Part shown: one piece after another, positions 40,640 to 52,200 of the stretch
How the letters are laid out: each line of letters starts with the position of its first letter
How positions within the stretch are numbered: the first letter of the stretch is position 1
Assembly: GCA_036873755.1 (NCBI GenBank)
Contig: JAVTVY010008073.1
Span: forward strand, 124,001 to 188,000
Direction: 5' to 3'
Source: Hanleya hanleyi
Taxonomy: Eukaryota; Mollusca; Polyplacophora; Lepidopleurida; Hanleyidae
Length of the DNA: 64,000 nucleotides
Translations under genes and position numbers: made by a program
Notes under the pieces: model-generated
What the model was told of the DNA's origin: nothing
Databases searched by the model: none
Seen by the model: only the letters and a program-made list of their open reading frames with translations

Positions 40640-42940
40640 ATCTTCTCTCGCTGTGTTGAGTTGTGTGCAACTTCCTTTATAATGGATGTTGTATGTTTCT
40701 ATATGAATTGTTTATTTAGAATATAGATTCAACCGTCTTTCGAGGACAATGGAAATATCTACAGAGCCTACTTATGCGTTTGCCTTATAGCCTCATGACG
40801 TCATAGTGACGTCATCAAGCGCCATACGGGTTATAGAAGTCTTCTAATTTCGTGATTATTACCTCTCAAAAATCCCATTTGAATGAATAAAGTTTAGAAC
40901 TGGAGAAACTCTTTATGGAGACACAAATCAAAAGAATCCGATTTAATTTAACAAATAAATAACAGCTTCATATCTACAATTTGCTTTATTTAGCCTCCAA
41001 ACGTCACAGGGATCTTTACAGACTTCCAAATTATTCATCACATTTCTTTGAGAAGATACCTGAAACACGTATAAGGGAAGTGGGAAGAGGTGCCGACATA
41101 CTGACAGAGCCACATGACTTCACTTTGGATTATGGACGCGGATATTCTTGTATTCACAGTATAGTCTTTCGGTTAACCTATTCTAAAGAACATACCAAGA
41201 ATCTAACAATTCGTGACATGTGTTGTATCTCAGGTACGCTTTTATTGTACTAGTCCATGTGGCAACATGAATGATATGACCTCACGGCCCCTAGCACCGG
41301 CACAAGCGGTGTTAGATACAAATCTAGAGAGCTATGATGGAAATGCTCTGACAACTCGTATATTGGTAATTGGTGAGCTGTTTCGCTGTGACAACTCGTA
41401 CACTGGGGACTGGTGAGCTGTATCGTCATCAGATGAAAATGACGGCATTTAACACAAACGACTAGTCTGTAAGGCCCGATGTCGATCCAGCATCAACTTC
41501 CCACAAATGCCAACATATATCAAAGACCAAAAGGTCTGTACAGGTCCAATACCAACCCTATTTTCCTCCTCGCGACGCCACAATATTATGGATTCATTTT
41601 GATTATTCTTATATTACTGAATTCATGACATGCATGAAGCTCTAATAACAGGTTTCATATACTCACAATATGCCATGTCATCCCTCGCCGACACCTGGTC
41701 TCGAATTCAGGGACACCGGTCTTGGTGGTGAATAGCTGAAGTTTGTCTCTGATGCTTTTATCTGTCCAGTCCAGGTTTGCCCCACTGAAAAGACAAGAGC
41801 GTTATGTAATACATGTATTAACTTTGGAACATGCCAAGATTCAAATGTTCGTTCTCGTTTTTCGACAGTGAGAACGAACATTACCGGTGGTATTCCAAGT
41901 TGGGAGAAAGTATCTTATCATTATGACAGCAACAACAACAACAACACCTTACTGGATTATGTTCAACCCATTCAATCATTTGATGATGTCTTCAATGACC
42001 AATGGTCACGAAAAATCAATACAATACAATATATGTGTATTGCGAGAGAGAGAGAGAGAGAGAGGATTTTAGTTAACATTTCAATGAAAGAAATAGAGGA
42101 ATCGTAGTGATGCTTGAAGGGGAATCCAGCAACGGTACCTCCCATGAGACCCCAATTGAATTAACAGGATGCCCTAGGGAGAGCATCAAGAACCTCTGGA
42201 AGCCTTGGGTTCTCGGGGGGGGAGGGGATAATTCATTGCTGGATTCCCCATTTCTCTCGGTGTTATGAATAAATCATGAATGTGAACAACAACAACAACG
42301 ATGGTTTGCTACTGTTCACTCCTGTTCTCAGTCTTGATAGAAATTCTCTGATTAATAATAACTTCGCTCAATTTGGCAAAGATTATCATTAGAAAATGAT
42401 AAATCTCCACAAGAACTTAAGCTCAATGTGAACGTGTGGATAGTAACAAACCTGTGTTGTCCATCACATTGATGATTCATCCTTGTACATCCTCGCGTTG
42501 ATTCAAGAACTTGAGGGATACCGCATCACATTTCGAACAAAAGCTGTGCAAAACCATTCTTGGGGTGACGATAAATATAACTGATGTGAAATATGACATC
42601 GATGACATGAAGAAACTTGAGATTGGTGTGGATTTTACTGAACAAAGACGATCCATGGTAGACGCCAAACAACAGACAGGCGTAGATCTCACAGCCACGT
42701 GGTGGGGCGAGCAGGGGAATGAATCATGTGGAGAAATTGGGGAGTCGTGACGACTCCATGGACATGGGGTATCTTGTCGGGAACCAGGGGTATCTTACTG
42801 CCAGATACCCTTTGCACAATCATAGTGAATCCTCTGGGGAATCATTCTGAACCCCAAGGGAACCTACCCGAGAACCTGGAGTCTCTAGCTTCTAGATACC
42901 CATTTTGGCATCATGATGAATCTCCCTTTTCTCTCAGTGT
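40640..42940. other. No gene; CRE doublet and microsatellites
   Basis: Features seen: two TGACGTCA sites at 40,796 and 40,807; a two-unit short repeat ACAACTCGTA..TTGGTGAGCTG (41,352-41,420); CAACAA runs (41,930-41,947 and 42,283-42,300); a GA microsatellite (42,044-42,063). A 79-codon opening at 42,511-42,750 has no landmark I recognise. Confidence 0.4.
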
Positions 42941-42944
42941 TGTT

Positions 42945-43595
42945 TAACGTCACGGTCAGCAATATTACAACTATATAGTGCCGAACAACATAAATCTCTA
43001 TCTAAGATCAAATATCTAACAACATTACATCACAAATCAATCTTTGTCGAAAAATCCTTAATCAAATCACTCATGAAACTTTCCCGTCGATGCTTGTGGT
43101 GTCCATGTTAACATAATAAACACATCAGAAATCCACCACATGACAAACATTCTTTTATGAGACGTCCTTGCTAATTTCATGCTCATATACTTAGCAATGG
43201 AGACCGCAAAATCTACCTCAAAGTTCCAAATAATTCTTTCATGGTTACCAGACTCGGGTACTCTATAAATAGCTCTAAAGAAGTCTCTTTCCACCATAAC
43301 CTAATCATCATTGTACAAAACCTGTCTTTTTTTTAGATTTCTCATAGCGGGATGGTCTCATTCTCATGGCATCAGATCGTATATCCCTTATTGTCGTATA
43401 TACCCTCTGATGTCAAAGTGGGGGAAAATCAACGCCCAATCAACAGCCTCCGTTACTAAATGAAGCGAACTTGTTGAGAGTACCGAATGGGGCCGATGAT
43501 TTCTGAAAAGCTCAGCGTAACTTCGGCCAGCCAATCAACATAGGCGTTGTATATCGGTGAGAACGAACAGCGGCAAATCTTTGAGGGGCGTCCTG
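42945..43595. repeat. Diverged dispersed repeat also seen near 62.95-63.99 kb
   Basis: Shared text includes AATCAATCTTTGTCG/AATCAATCATTGTCG, AATCCTTAATCAAATC/AATCCTTAGTCAAATC, GTGGTGTCC/GCGGTGTCC, and CATCATTGTACAAAACC/CATCAGTGTACAGAACC, in the same order. Divergence is high; the class is unknown. Confidence 0.4.
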
Positions 43596-43596
43596 T

Positions 43597-44645
43597 TTAA
43601 AACCCCTCGGCTTTCCCCGAGTGACTGAGACCCATGTGTAGTGTGAATTGGGGAAGAGATAGTTCTATGTGGGATGATCAAGATATACCGGTAGTTGGTT
43701 ACATTCAGGCATATAGGACAGAAACAGAAAAATTATTTATCTGTAACGGGGCATAACTCTGTAAAATATGGGTCGAAAGGGGCCACTTTCGATAGGCGTC
43801 TGACTTAGCACTCTGTAAAATAAGAACGGAGAGGAATAAGCTGTACCGAACACGGATCTGCAGCTATAACTTGTACTTTCAGCTACAGATAACAAAATCG
43901 GAGATTATTACATTCAAAAGGGGCATAACTCAATAAGCCAAGGCGAGTAATCCTTTGTTGGCTTGTAGAATACAGCAATAAGTTTCCAAAATATAGTAGC
44001 TATACCGAACACAGTTCTGCAGATATAGTTGGTTACATTCAGGCATATAGGACAGAAATAGACATTAATATATCAGTAGAGGGGCATAACTCTGTAAAGT
44101 ATGGGCCGAGGGGCGCCACTTTCGATAGTCGTCTGACTTAGCACTACTGTAAAATAAGAACCGAGACGAATAAGATGTACCGAACACGGATCTGCAAATA
44201 TAACTTGTACATTCAACTACAGATAACAAAATCGAAGATTATTACATTCAAAAGGGGCATAACTCCATAAGCCAAGGCAACTAATCCTTTGTTGGCTTGT
44301 AGAATACAAGAATATAAATAAGTTTCCAATTTTAGAGCTATACCGAACACAGTTCTGCAGATATAGCTGGTTACATTCAAGCATATAGTACAGAAACAGA
44401 AATTCATATCTCTGTAAAGGGGAGGAACTCTGTAAAATATGGGCCGAGGGGGGCCACTTTGGATAGGCGTCTGACTTAGCACTAGATGAATAAGTGTTGA
44501 AAATTTCGTGGTTGTGTCTCAAGCGGTTTTGCCTAAAATGCGGTAACGGACTGACGGACGTACGGACGTACGGACAGACGGACGGACGGACGGACGTACA
44601 TGGCAACGACAATACCCCGAGACCAAAATAGCCGAGGGGTAAAAA
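43597..44645 (+). mobile_element. ACGG-tailed interspersed repeat, copy 2
   Basis: It begins AAAACCCCTCGGCTTTCCCC and ends ATAGCCGAGGGGTAAAAA. Three internal units of about 350 bp repeat GGGGCATAACTC, CTGTACCGAACACGGATC, TTCTGCAGATATAG and GGCGTCTGACTTAGCAC. A variable ACGG/ACGT run spans 44,545-44,595. Confidence 0.65.
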
Positions 44646-44902
44646 CCGGACTGGTATTTGTGATCTGTCAGTTAACTTCCGTCATGCACGAACAAGTAAA
44701 TGTACTTCGAGCCCTAGGATTTACTGCCACATATCTTGGACCTGGCGGTTGTGAAAAACTACAGGAGGGACCTTATTCATTTGTATTCTCAAGCCTCGAA
44801 TTACTGTTAAACCAGGAAGAGAACCGCGATTTGCAAATTAGACACGGGAAAACCATGGCGGCTATTGTCGCCGAGGAATCTCGTGCGGTGATTCAATGTT
44901 AA
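44646..44902 (+). pseudogene. RecQ-like helicase exon remnant
   Basis: Directly after the ACGG-tailed repeat the frame reads TGLVFVICQLTSVMHEQVNV and LRALGFTATYLG, matching the region of RecQ-type DEAH helicases between motifs I and II. SFVFSSLELLLN and AAIVAEESRAVIQ follow, at the position of motif II, where the DEAH box is now EESR. It ends near a degenerate splice-donor-like position (44,900). The upstream Walker A exon is not found. It may come from a mobile RecQ-like family or a host gene copy. Confidence 0.5.
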
Positions 44903-45700
44903 GTTTATAAACAGGTAAATTATATTAATAAAATAATAATAATAAATTATAATATAAATTTTAAATATAATACTGAAAATTGTGATAATACTGTTATTGT
45001 CATTTTTTAATTCAAATCCAATTTATTTGATAAACATTTTTTTAGTTTGAGCAAATTTAAATAAGTTAGTTTGATAAAAAAAAATGCCATTTGAAAAAAA
45101 CCTGAATCAATTATTAAGTTAAATAACATTTGCACATTCGATAAACTGAAATCCGTTATTTTCAGAAAAATCTTAATGTTATTTATGGTTATAACCAAGG
45201 AAACACATTTAACTGCAGATATCTTATTATTTAATATTTAGTACTGTGAGAAATTAGGCCAATGGTGTGTTCCGGTGCATATTTCTCGTCCACCTCCTTC
45301 ACTGTTTTTATTGCTTACTTGTTGCACATAAATACATAATAATATATACCTCGCTGAAGTTCAGATGAGTTATTTTGGCTGAGTAATTTTTCAATATTAT
45401 ATTTTGTGTTGACGTTGATTTGTGTTGTGTTACCCTCCCTCAATGAGTTCAAGACCGGCGACATGAAACACAGATATCATTCAATACACATGACCATAAT
45501 ATAATTTTCTGAAAGACGCACGCCTGTTGATTGTCCACATCTACCACATGCTTGATCCATTTTTCAGGGTCATTATCAATTAATGCTTACAATAGCTCTC
45601 AGCGTGGATCGGAATTCTAGCCTGTCAAATGTTGTTTACAGTATGACCGCCCGTCTCCACGCGGCGATCAGCTGTGATGACGTAGACAGCCGGAAAATAT
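44903..45700. other. AT-rich, no gene recognised
   Basis: Very AT-rich sequence (44,930-45,240), then unrecognised sequence. Confidence 0.4.
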
Positions 45701-45711
45701 AACACCCCGTC

Positions 45712-46980
45712 TTATTGGCTCAACGGAAAAGACGCAATGCGGCTGCGCGCCAGGCAAATGAATAGGGGTGAAGTCAGAGTCTTGTTTACCGACGGTTTGG
45801 AGGTTACAAACTCTGACGTTGGGAGAATGGATGGTCTCAACATCTGAATAATCGCATTGTTCATGCTCTCGGGAGGAGAGATCGTCTTCTTTGAAAGACG
45901 AGTTCGCGAATGATGCCTAGGCCGATCCACCAAATGTACCGGGTCCTCTAAATCTACTTCTTCTTTCGAAGAACACACGGTCCCCATCGTTTCGGGAGGA
46001 TCCAAGCCAGATGCCTCCAAGATATTCTCAACAATTTCACGTTACACATCTCCTTCACTTTCCTGTATAAATTTGACAGCTCCGCGCACGACTGGAACAG
46101 TTTTCTGAACTTTACCAACGAGTGTCTGCGCCTCACGTACTTGAACAGTTTGCCACTTCTCCTTTGCTTCACTTCTAGTTTCACCTTCATTTCTCCGCCC
46201 TCCACCAGTCTGTACCTTCTCACCTCCCACACTTTCAACATATTTCTCACCTTTACGCACAACAGTCTGCATCGGACGTGATTTGAAGTTTGTACCTTCT
46301 CCCCTCCCTTGTGTTCAGTCCGTGCCTTCTCACCTTCATTTCTCCGCACTCCCATACTTTCAACAGATTTCCCACCTCTCTGCGTAGTATTACGATTACT
46401 TTCAATCTGCTCCACATGATTGTCACACACGACCGCAGGGCCGTGATAAACTCCACATCTCCGACAGAATACGGCTACACAAAGACGGCGCGAATGTCCA
46501 AATGAATGACATCGAAAATATTCCATCGCACAACCACGAAGAACAATCAGCACTTTACATTAGATCTACAGATTCCGTCTGATACAGCAAAGCGTCCAGA
46601 TGATCCGATCTTCCAGCAAGACCCCTTCTCGCATATCTCCTAGAGATAACGGTGCTCTCACCCAACACTGACTTTACCAAAGATCTATAACATCTTCATC
46701 ATCAACGAAACGAGTTATACGGTGGGGTTACGCTGTAACTCGACGAGCAGGGAACGGGGAGAAATTTCAAAGAAAAAATCGTTACAGTTTCAGAAAAGAA
46801 TGTCACAAATCTTTCACGAAAATTAAACGTCTGCCACAACGCCTCAACTTCCCCTACCCGGGCTTCCTGCTCAGCTGGTAAGTTAACAAAAGTCTGCGTA
46901 AAATAGCCCGCTGAACGAGAAAGGCCTTTGATTGACAGCCTCATTGTTTTGGTTAAGCAATCACGGTTAATCGGCATGAT
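45712..46980 (-). pseudogene. LINE ORF1 (gag-like zinc-knuckle) remnant
   Basis: A minus-strand open region (46,553-45,954) starts with a Cys/His motif, CHSFGHSRRLC, followed by FCRRCGVYHGP, resembling zinc knuckles of gag-like ORF1 proteins in Jockey-type LINEs. Lys/Arg/Glu-rich coiled-coil-like sequence follows. Upstream pieces lie in 46,977-46,702, and a downstream piece in another frame (46,020-45,712). No reverse transcriptase follows in the window. Family assignment is tentative. Confidence 0.45.
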
Positions 46981-47021
46981 AGACGAGACGAAGTGTACAG
47001 GTAAAACATGAGATTGATCTA

Positions 47022-47957
47022 ATCAAAACCCCTCGGCTTTCTCCAAGTGATTGAGATCCATGTGTAGTGTGACATTAATATATCAGTAGAGGGGCATAAC
47101 TCTGTAAACTATGGGCCGAGGGGCGCCACTTTCGATAGTCGTCTGACTTAGCACTACTGTAAAATAAGAACCGAGACGAATAAGCTGTACCGAACACGGA
47201 TCTGCAGATATAACTTGTACATTCAACTACAGATAGCAAAATCGGAGATTATTACATCCGAAAGGGGCATAACTCCATAAGCCGAGGCGAGTAATCCTTT
47301 GTTGGCTTGTAGAATACAGGTATATAAATAAGTTTCCAAAATATAGTAGCTATATCGAACACAGTTCTGCAGATATAGTTGGATACATTCAGGCATATAG
47401 AACAGAAATAGAAATTAATATATCTGTAAAGGGGCATAACTCTGTAAAATATGGGCTGAGGGGAGCCACTTTCGATTGGCGTCTGACTTAGCACTCTGTG
47501 AAATAAGAACTAAGACGAATAAGCTGTACCGAGCACGGATCTGCAGATATAACTTGTACATTCAGCTACAACTAACAAAATCGAAGATTATTACATCCGA
47601 AAGGGGCATAACTCCATAAGCCGAGACGAGTAATCCTTTGTTGGCTTGTAGAATACAACAATATAAATAAATTTCCAAAATATAGTAGCTATACTGAACA
47701 CAGTTCTGCAGATATAGTTGGTTACATTCAGGCATATAGGACAGAAACAGAAATTAATAAATCTGTAAAGGGGCAGATATTGGCCGAGGGAAGCCATTTT
47801 CGATAGGCGTCTGACTTAGCACTATATAAATAAGTGTTGAAAATTTGGTTGTTGTCTCAAGCGGTTTTGCCTAAAATGCGGTAACGGACGGACGGACGGA
47901 CGGACGGGCATGGCGATGACAATACCCCGAGGCCAAAATGGCCGAGGGGTAAAAAAA
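47022..47957 (+). mobile_element. ACGG-tailed interspersed repeat, copy 3
   Basis: It begins AAAACCCCTCGGCTTTCTCC and ends ATGGCCGAGGGGTAAAAA. Two and a half internal units contain the same GGGGCATAACTC and GTACCGAACACGGATCTGCAG text. An (ACGG)6-type run is at 47,884-47,908. It is close in sequence to copy 2. Confidence 0.65.
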
Positions 47958-48470
47958 CAAAATATCAGCAAAACTAAATAGATTTTCAACGTTCACATCA
48001 CAGTAAATCCTCATAATACAAACACAGAATTTCACACACAGTTGTTTAACAGTCACGAAACCACAGTACAACAATTCAAACGAAACTATGAATATCCACA
48101 AATATACAACAATGAGACGGAGTGATTCAAATCTCCGTGTATTGTACGACTCGAAAAGCGGTACAAGTATGGCAAACAATAGTTACTATGGTGCAAAAGC
48201 AACCCTACTGTGGCAACTGTTGCACCGCTAAGTAAGTAATTATTAGTCAGTATCATCTATTGCTTTGTACAGATTTGAAAAAATCACTTGGCAATCTGGA
48301 TATGAGAAACAATGGAATTTTAAAAAATGGAAGCTTTTTTGTGTAGCCCAAATCACCCAGCCAAGTAGTTGAACTCAGAAAAAATAAACCAAGATATGAA
48401 TGACGTACATTTCAGCTCCATAAATATTACCTCAATTTTGTCAAATTCATCCCAAACACATGGTAAAACG
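47958..48470. other. No gene recognised
   Basis: Short open frames only; no repeat evident. Confidence 0.35.
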
Positions 48471-48476
48471 AAACTG

Positions 48477-49213
48477 TGTCTTCTATCTCGTCGACTTTAC
48501 GACAAAAGAGATGATTACAATTTCGACATCGTAAATAAACTATCCCTATCTGGACAGTACTATACCAGAGGGGCCTGCATATGGCGTATACATATTTCGC
48601 CTAGTAGCATTTGCTAGATCCTGTGTTAAATGTGACGATTTTAATCAACCTCACAAAACGTTATTGCAGAAACTTATAAAACGGGGTTATACCACCAAGC
48701 GCCTCCACTCAAAGTTTCTCAAATTTGGCGATACATATCGCATGCTGATAGCAAAATAGTAGCGTAGCGTGCAAGATCTATGGCAAACAAACAAACAGCC
48801 TCACAGTGTTACGTTTCGTAACTTGTGTCTAATTCCGCTTAACCCGGAGCAAGGGGCCGTATGTACCCATGTACTTCAAGATCCTCATGATGCTCATATG
48901 AACAGTCACAATCAAAGCGTGAATGAGATACATCATTCTCTAGATGATAACTTTATAACGAATATTATGGATTAAGAATACTGATTAGTGGTACGAATTT
49001 GATATTTTTGGAAACATCATTTTGTTTTCCGGCATCATTGAAAACTGTTCACCGCTTCTCTCTTGCAGGAAACTAGCCTATGTTTATGTATACTATGATT
49101 GTCTTTTTGAATTTGGTTTTATGGAATATGGAATAGGTCTTCGGATTATGGACGCGGATATTCTTTAATGGACGACGGCTGAATTATGAATGACCGACCA
49201 GACGCTTGTAATT
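48477..49213 (+). mobile_element. Retroelement 3' fragment, second copy
   Basis: It matches 2,793-3,512 at high identity, starting within SRRLYDKRDDYNFDIV. A few indels put the protein out of frame (a 3-base insertion near 48,535 and a frame change near 48,560, plus a stop near 48,758), and a 13 bp insertion AAACAAACAGCC-like occurs near 48,785. The 3' tail ends GACCAGACGCTTGTAATT at 49,213. It stands 60 bp before the 2.1 kb tandem array, whose units start with a diverged copy of this same tail. Confidence 0.7.
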
Positions 49214-49273
49214 ATGTGTACTATGATTTATCCCTTGATGCTAATGTTATTATATGAATTGGATCTTTGGATT

Positions 49274-52200
49274 ATGGAGGCGGAAATTATGATGACGGCT
49301 GAGTATTGAATGACGGACTAGACGCTTTTATTCCTCTGCTGTCAAACTCATTTTGAAGACAGATATCTAATTAAATACCAGTCAGAGATCACAGATTCCA
49401 ACCTGCCCCCAAAGCCCCACAAGCACGTAATTGCCGTTCCTCCCTGAACGATATCAACTTCATGCGTAAGTAACTTTTCATCGAATTTTTTTTTTTCAAA
49501 TGAAATGTACTGCCAAGAGGCATACATTTCTGACATCTAAATAATGGATTGCAATAAGAAATGAATACCTTACTTTTTTCGCGGTCTGCAAAATGTTATC
49601 ACATTGTGCCATGAACAAAATTTGACCCTCAGCACAAGAGTTATTTCCACTGTAGCGATATGCAAGACCTAGGAAAAATTGACAACGTCTAGCGACTAAA
49701 ATACAACCATAGGACTCTACAGGAAAGATTCCACAGGCACCTCACATTGATGCTAGCAGAGGTCACGAAAATAGTTACATATTGAAATCGCAATATTCGA
49801 CAGGTTTTCTAGTGCATTTATTCATTTTTTGCATCATCTCTTGCCATGATTCGTCCGACAAAGTCGTATATTAACAGAATACGGGTTTGGCATAACTAGA
49901 AGACCAGTCATAATTTTACTAGTGCCGAATATACGCATATATTTGAGTAAATTAGAATACAAGCAATGTGTCGTTCATTTTATCTCATTTTAATTCAGTC
50001 GTAAGCATCTCTGATTGCTTTGATTGAATAGACGCCCACGTGTTATTCCATCAGTGACATCAAAATGATCGTCCGGCAGAGTATTCTCATTTTGATCTAG
50101 GTTTGTCTCTGACCACAGCGAAGCAGACGGAAACGCCGTTCGTTCACTGACTGTTACTTTAAACAGTGTGCGGTTGGATGCAGGGATAGTACAGAGCATC
50201 CAGGCCTACATATGGAGGATGTATTTTTGCAGAATGAATAATATTTTATAAAAGCTACTGATATAAAAGGATATACTGTATGAATCCATGGATCGCTCCA
50301 TAATATCATAAATACCATGAATTGATATGATCGTATCACTCTCAGATCCAAACTTTAATTATACACTCAAAATTAGATGAATTTATCTCATTGAAGTCAT
50401 TGCAGTCCTATTGGCGCAGTTGACACTCAGATTCCTGGATGAAGTGTTTATCTGCTGTAAACATTTAGCTACAAGCTGTCAGAGTTGACAGACCGTGATC
50501 GCTCCACAAGGTATCATCATTCTAATTTTACTATTCGAGAACATTACGGATGTGTGGAAGGAATGCAATTCCAAGTGACATCTTGTGGCAAGACCTCCAC
50601 AGATCAAATTTGTTGAGAATCCGTTCAGTCGTTCTAATTTAATTGTCTGTAAAGAAGATTTACAGTTGGACCCAGGTGGCGCCACCTTTGGGCAGATATG
50701 GACGAAACAGAATACCAAGAAATATCTTGCTGCAAGATATCGATATACCAGACTTAGAAAGAATCTATACAGTCATTTTTATGTGGGAATAAAATTGGCT
50801 CAAAACTTGACATAGATGGAGCCACCTGTGGGGATATGTGGATGAACTGCTACCCCAAGCGACATACATGTAGACGGAATGCAATTCCATGTAACATCTT
50901 ATGACGAGACGGCCACACAACAAATTTGGAAAAAATCCGCTCGGTTATTCTAATTTTATTGTCTGAAAACAAATTTACAGTTGGATCCAGGTGCCACCTT
51001 TGGCCAGATATGGAGGGAAAGCGACCCCAGGCGACATTTTGTGGCATATTAACCTATTCCTTACAATTTGGAATATGCCAAAATCGTTCTGGATTTATTG
51101 TCCGAAAACTGGGGGTATAGTGAGGTCACATTTTAAACATTCATATCTCTACCAAGTCTACCAATCTGTAAGACCTCTCTGCGAATGTTCATTCATTTAT
51201 ATGGAATAAATTTATACATTTATTCAATTTATGTATTAATGAGCCACGGCTCTGAATGAATCAATGAATGTACTATAGATGCCAATGAGAATGTGTAAAT
51301 CAGTATAGAGGTCATACATTGAACCAATGGCCAGCCACTATATGACCCTCCAGAGTCACAGCTACTTTACCATAATTTCAAATGGAAGTAAGGAGTATGG
51401 AGGCGGAAATTATGATGACGGCTGAGTATTGAATGACGGACTAGACGCTTTTATTCCTCTGCTGTCAAACTCATTTTGAAGACAGATATCTAATTAAATA
51501 CCAGTCAGAGATCACAGATTCCAACCTGCCCCCAAAGCCCCACAAGCACGTAATTGCCGTTCCTCCCTGAACGATATCAACTTCATGCGTAAGTAACTTT
51601 TCATCGAATTTTTTTTTTCAAATGAAATGTACTGCCAAGAGGCATACATTTCTGACATCTAAATAATGGATTGCAATAAGAAACGAATACCTTACTTTTT
51701 TCGCGGTCTGCAAAATGTTATCACATTGTGCCATGAACAAAATTTGACCCTCAGCACAAGAGTTATTTCCACTATAGCGATATGCAAGACCTAGGAAAAA
51801 TTGACGACGTCTAGCGACTAAAATACAACCATAGGACTCTACAGGAAAGATTCCCCAGGCACCTCACATTGATGCTAGCAGAGGTCACGAAAATAGTTAC
51901 ATATTGAAATCGCAATATTCGACAGGTTTTCTAGTGCATTTATTCATTTTTTGCATCATCTCTTGCCATGATTCGTCCGACAAAGTCGTATATTAACAGA
52001 ATACGGGTTTGGCATAACTAGAAGACCAGTCATAATTTTACTAGTGCCGAATATACGCATATATTTGAGTAAATTAGAATACAAGCAATGTGTCGTTCAT
52101 TTTATCTCATTTTAATTCAGTCGTAAGCATCTCTGATTGCTTTGATTGAATAGACGCCCACGTGTTATTCCATCAGTGACATCAAAATGATCGTCCGGCA

